DNA of 8,988 nt from Neptuniibacter sp. (lineage in GTDB: Bacteria > Pseudomonadota > Gammaproteobacteria > Pseudomonadales > Balneatricaceae): positions 1-8,988 of the forward strand of contig JASBRM010000349.1 of assembly GCA_030149405.1 (NCBI GenBank), in the 5' to 3' direction. The notes beneath the pieces were generated by a model. That model saw nothing but the letters and a program-made list of their open reading frames with translations. It was not told the DNA's origin and searched no databases. Below, in pieces: positions 7,013 to 8,988 of the stretch (the first letter of the stretch is position 1; each line of letters starts with the position of its first letter). The translations under genes and the position numbers were made by a program.

Positions 7013-7915
7013 TTACTGTTCACGTTCCCAGACATAGATTGTCTCTGGCTCAGGCTCCCACACTTTCGCGTTTTCAATTCCCGGAAGTGTTGTCAGTGCC
7101 TGATACTCAGAAGCCATCGCTACGTAATCATCGGTTTCAGCCAAAACTGCTGGTTTACATGCAATTGGGTCACGTACGACTGCGAAACCGTCACGAGTAC
7201 CGATTGTGAATGTGAAGAAACCATCCAGATCTTTAAGAGCGTTCTCTAGTGCCTCATTCAGAGAGTCACCTTTCTGAAGACGCAGAGTCAGGTAACCGGC
7301 TGCCACTTCGGAGTCGTTCTCAGTCTGGAACGTCACACCTTCGCGTTTCAGTTCTTCACGCAGACGGTTGTGGTTTGAAAGTGAACCGTTATGTACAAGA
7401 CACAGATCCTGACCGGTAGAGAACGGGTGACTGCCTTCCATTGTTACCGCCGACTCAGTCGCCATACGGGTATGGCCGATAATGTGGCTGCCTTTCATGC
7501 CTGACAGATTGAACGTCTCAGCAATGTTTTCTGGCAGACCCACTGCTTTAAGAATCTCGATAGACTGACCGGCACTCAGAACCAACACTTCAGGTGCCAG
7601 CTCTTCTACACAAGCAGATGCACTCTCAGCAGAAGCCTGTACTTTGACAACAGCTACATTACTGTTCTGGAACCACTCAACACCGCAGCCCAACGCATCC
7701 TGCATCGAACGCGCCAGCGCATCCCAGTCGTAGGACTCTTCAACATGGCGCAGGGTCAGTTTGGTTGAACCCTCTGCAACCTCATCGCCATAGATTGCAA
7801 AACCCGCACTGTCAGGGCCTCGGTCTGTCATCGCAATCAACATTGGCGTAAACAGTTCGCCGATCTGACTTTCAAGTGCCTTATTCTTTAAATAAAGGCC
7901 AACAATTCCACACAT
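7013..7915 (-). CDS. mgsA: N-methylglutamate synthase subunit A (class II glutamine amidotransferase-like)
   Basis: A 300-residue Ntn-type class II amidotransferase (GlxB type). The sequence begins MCGIVG, so removal of Met1 would expose the catalytic Cys2. Other family motifs are DRGPDSAGFAIY (31-42), GHTRMAT (147-153), the oxyanion-hole HNGSLSN (175-181) and ENDSEV (199-204) with the substrate-amine-binding Asp. In glutamate synthase this domain releases ammonia from glutamine; here the inferred substrate is gamma-glutamylmethylamide, releasing methylamine that is channelled to the MgsC flavin site. A roughly 100-residue stretch (about 45-145) lies between the N-terminal motif and GHTRMAT, longer than in GltB and typical of the stand-alone family as far as I recall. 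It lies 37 bases after gmaS, with GAGG 5 bases before the ATG. Confidence 0.93.
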   Translation of the reverse strand: MCGIVGLYLKNKALESQIGELFTPMLIAMTDRGPDSAGFAIYGDEVAEGSTKLTLRHVEESYDWDALARSMQDALGCGVEWFQNSNVAVVKVQASAESASACVEELAPEVLVLSAGQSIEILKAVGLPENIAETFNLSGMKGSHIIGHTRMATESAVTMEGSHPFSTGQDLCLVHNGSLSNHNRLREELKREGVTFQTENDSEVAAGYLTLRLQKGDSLNEALENALKDLDGFFTFTIGTRDGFAVVRDPIACKPAVLAETDDYVAMASEYQALTTLPGIENAKVWEPEPETIYVWEREQ

Positions 7916-7952
7916 AAAAACCTCGTACTCTTATCAATTAGCACTTAAAAAA

Positions 7953-8988
7953 TTAGAAAAACTCTGCGTAATGTTTCAGTTCCCAATCGGAAACATGGCG
8001 GCTGTATTCAGTCCACTCCATACGTTTCACTTTCAGGAATTCAGATACGATCTCTTTACCCAGACGTTCAGTCAGAACAGTGTCAGCTTCCAATGCATCC
8101 AAAGCTTCATTCAGGTTCTGAGGTAGAATTTCGATGCCCTGCTCTTTACGCTCTTCTTCAGACAGAGCAAACAGGTTGATGTTTTTCGGCTCACCCGGGT
8201 CCAGCTCGCGCTCGATACCATCAAGGCCTGCAGCAATCAGTGCAGCGTGAACCAGATATGGGTTACAGCCAGAATCCGGAAGACGGAACTCTAAGCGACC
8301 GTATGGAATACGAACCATCGCGGAACGGTTGTTATCACCGTAAGCAATGTAAGCAGGCGCCCAGGTTGCACCCGATGCAGTACCGCCAACTACCAGACGC
8401 TTGTAGGAGTTAACTGTTGGTGCTGCGATAGCACACAACGCTTTAGCGTGATGCAGCAGACCTGCAGTGAAGTGGTAAGCCATTTTAGAAAGACCCATAC
8501 CGTTGCTGTCGCTGTCATCGTTGAACAGGTTTTTGCCATCTTTATCCGTGATAGAAAGATGGAAGTGCATACCGTTACCCGTACGATCTGAAGCAGGCTT
8601 AGGCATAAAGGAACACACCATGCCCATGTCATTCGCGATCTCACCTGCACCCATGCGAACCATTGTGAAACGGTCGGCAGACTCCAGCGCATTACCGTAG
8701 GTGTAGTTGATCTCAAACTGACCATTCGCATCTTCGTGGTCGATCTGATAAACGTCGAAGTCCAGCTTCTGCAGAGACTCAACCAGTGTTTCCAGGAACT
8801 CACGGGAACGGGACAGACCTTTATAGTCGTAGCAAGGTTTATCCAGCACATCACTTTCATCGACAGGTTTCAGGCTGCCATCTTCACCACGGTTAAACAG
8901 TGAGAATTCCGGCTCCAAACCCGTATTCAGTGTCCAGCCTTTATCTGCCAGAAGCTTAAGTTGCTTTTTCAGTACTACTCGGCTGTCG
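7953..8988 (-). CDS. gmaS: Gamma-glutamylmethylamide synthetase (glutamine synthetase family), N-terminus outside window
   Basis: The frame is open to the window edge; 344 residues are visible and roughly 100 N-terminal residues are missing from a family of about 440-450. The fold is GSI-like glutamine synthetase. Motifs in order are LEPEFSLF (metal-binding glutamates), [20 protein letters not shown] (ATP/metal histidine), NSYKRLV, and the arginine-containing [14 protein letters not shown]. The predicted reaction is ATP-dependent ligation of methylamine to the gamma-carboxyl of glutamate. Placement directly before mgsABC, with the mgd genes downstream, supports gmaS over ordinary glnA or glnT. 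The adenylylation tyrosine of GlnA (NLYDLPPEE) is replaced by Phe in [13 protein letters not shown] at 8918 could look like a start, but coding clearly continues upstream (KGWTLNTG before it). The promoter of the operon must lie beyond base 8988. Confidence 0.9.
   Translation of the reverse strand, partial: DSRVVLKKQLKLLADKGWTLNTGLEPEFSLFNRGEDGSLKPVDESDVLDKPCYDYKGLSRSREFLETLVESLQKLDFDVYQIDHEDANGQFEINYTYGNALESADRFTMVRMGAGEIANDMGMVCSFMPKPASDRTGNGMHFHLSITDKDGKNLFNDDSDSNGMGLSKMAYHFTAGLLHHAKALCAIAAPTVNSYKRLVVGGTASGATWAPAYIAYGDNNRSAMVRIPYGRLEFRLPDSGCNPYLVHAALIAAGLDGIERELDPGEPKNINLFALSEEERKEQGIEILPQNLNEALDALEADTVLTERLGKEIVSEFLKVKRMEWTEYSRHVSDWELKHYAEFF

Larger units (their letters stand above)
1..8988 (-). 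other. Predicted N-methylglutamate pathway operon (gmaS-mgsABC-purU-folD-mgdABC...)
   Basis: Nine genes lie head to tail on the minus strand with gaps, in transcription order, of 37, 22, 23, 128, 11, 43 and 10 bases, and then a 4-base overlap. Two of the stops (purU, mgdA) run into the next ribosome site. The set supplies methylamine activation, transfer, oxidation and C1 disposal. mgdD and formate dehydrogenase genes are not in view. A single long transcript is inferred; the 128-base gap with a hairpin could divide it into two expression levels. Confidence 0.8.

Noticed and set aside
6991..7077. Upstream extension of mgsB by 29 codons
   Set aside because: It would overlap the 3' end of mgsA, the added residues look random, and a good ribosome site supports the start at 6990.
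8916..8918. TTG as the start of the glutamine synthetase-like gene
   Set aside because: The upstream frame is open to the edge and encodes family-like sequence (KGWTLNTG) before the conserved EPEF motif; the gene is cut by the window.

Overview
The window looks like part of a methylamine-utilisation locus from a marine-type gammaproteobacterium. The protein sequences resemble those of Oceanospirillales-like methylotrophs or methylovores. This taxonomic guess rests on remembered family resemblance and moderate GC content, not on a search. Every gene I can support lies on the minus strand, so transcription runs from base 8988 down to base 1. The window appears to be one long operon. The largest gap between genes is about 130 bases; all others are 43 bases or less, or are overlaps.

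Layout in transcription order: a gamma-glutamylmethylamide synthetase of the glutamine synthetase fold (gmaS, 5' end outside the window); the three N-methylglutamate synthase subunits (mgsA amidotransferase, mgsB beta-helix, mgsC FMN domain); a 128-base gap holding a GC-rich hairpin and a possible 11-codon leader ORF; two folate C1 genes (purU, folD); then the N-methylglutamate dehydrogenase genes mgdA, mgdB and the first half of mgdC, which resemble the beta, delta and alpha subunits of heterotetrameric sarcosine oxidase. The fourth subunit (mgdD, soxG-like) is expected just beyond base 1.

The proposed joint function follows the known N-methylglutamate pathway. GmaS joins methylamine to glutamate using ATP. 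MgsABC moves the methylamino group to 2-oxoglutarate, giving N-methylglutamate. MgdABCD oxidises this back to glutamate and passes the methyl carbon to tetrahydrofolate as methylene-H4F. FolD converts methylene-H4F to formyl-H4F with NADPH formation, and PurU hydrolyses that to formate and free H4F. Nitrogen is left as glutamate and carbon leaves as formate. The C1 disposal genes sit between the synthase and dehydrogenase modules.

I see no tRNA or rRNA gene, insertion sequence, CRISPR array or attachment site, and no gene-free stretch above 300 bases. The system itself is known. The points worth a second look are the lost metal-binding cysteines in MgsC and MgdB, the lost adenylylation tyrosine in GmaS, the exact 19-residue repeat in MgsB, and the hairpin plus leader ORF before purU.
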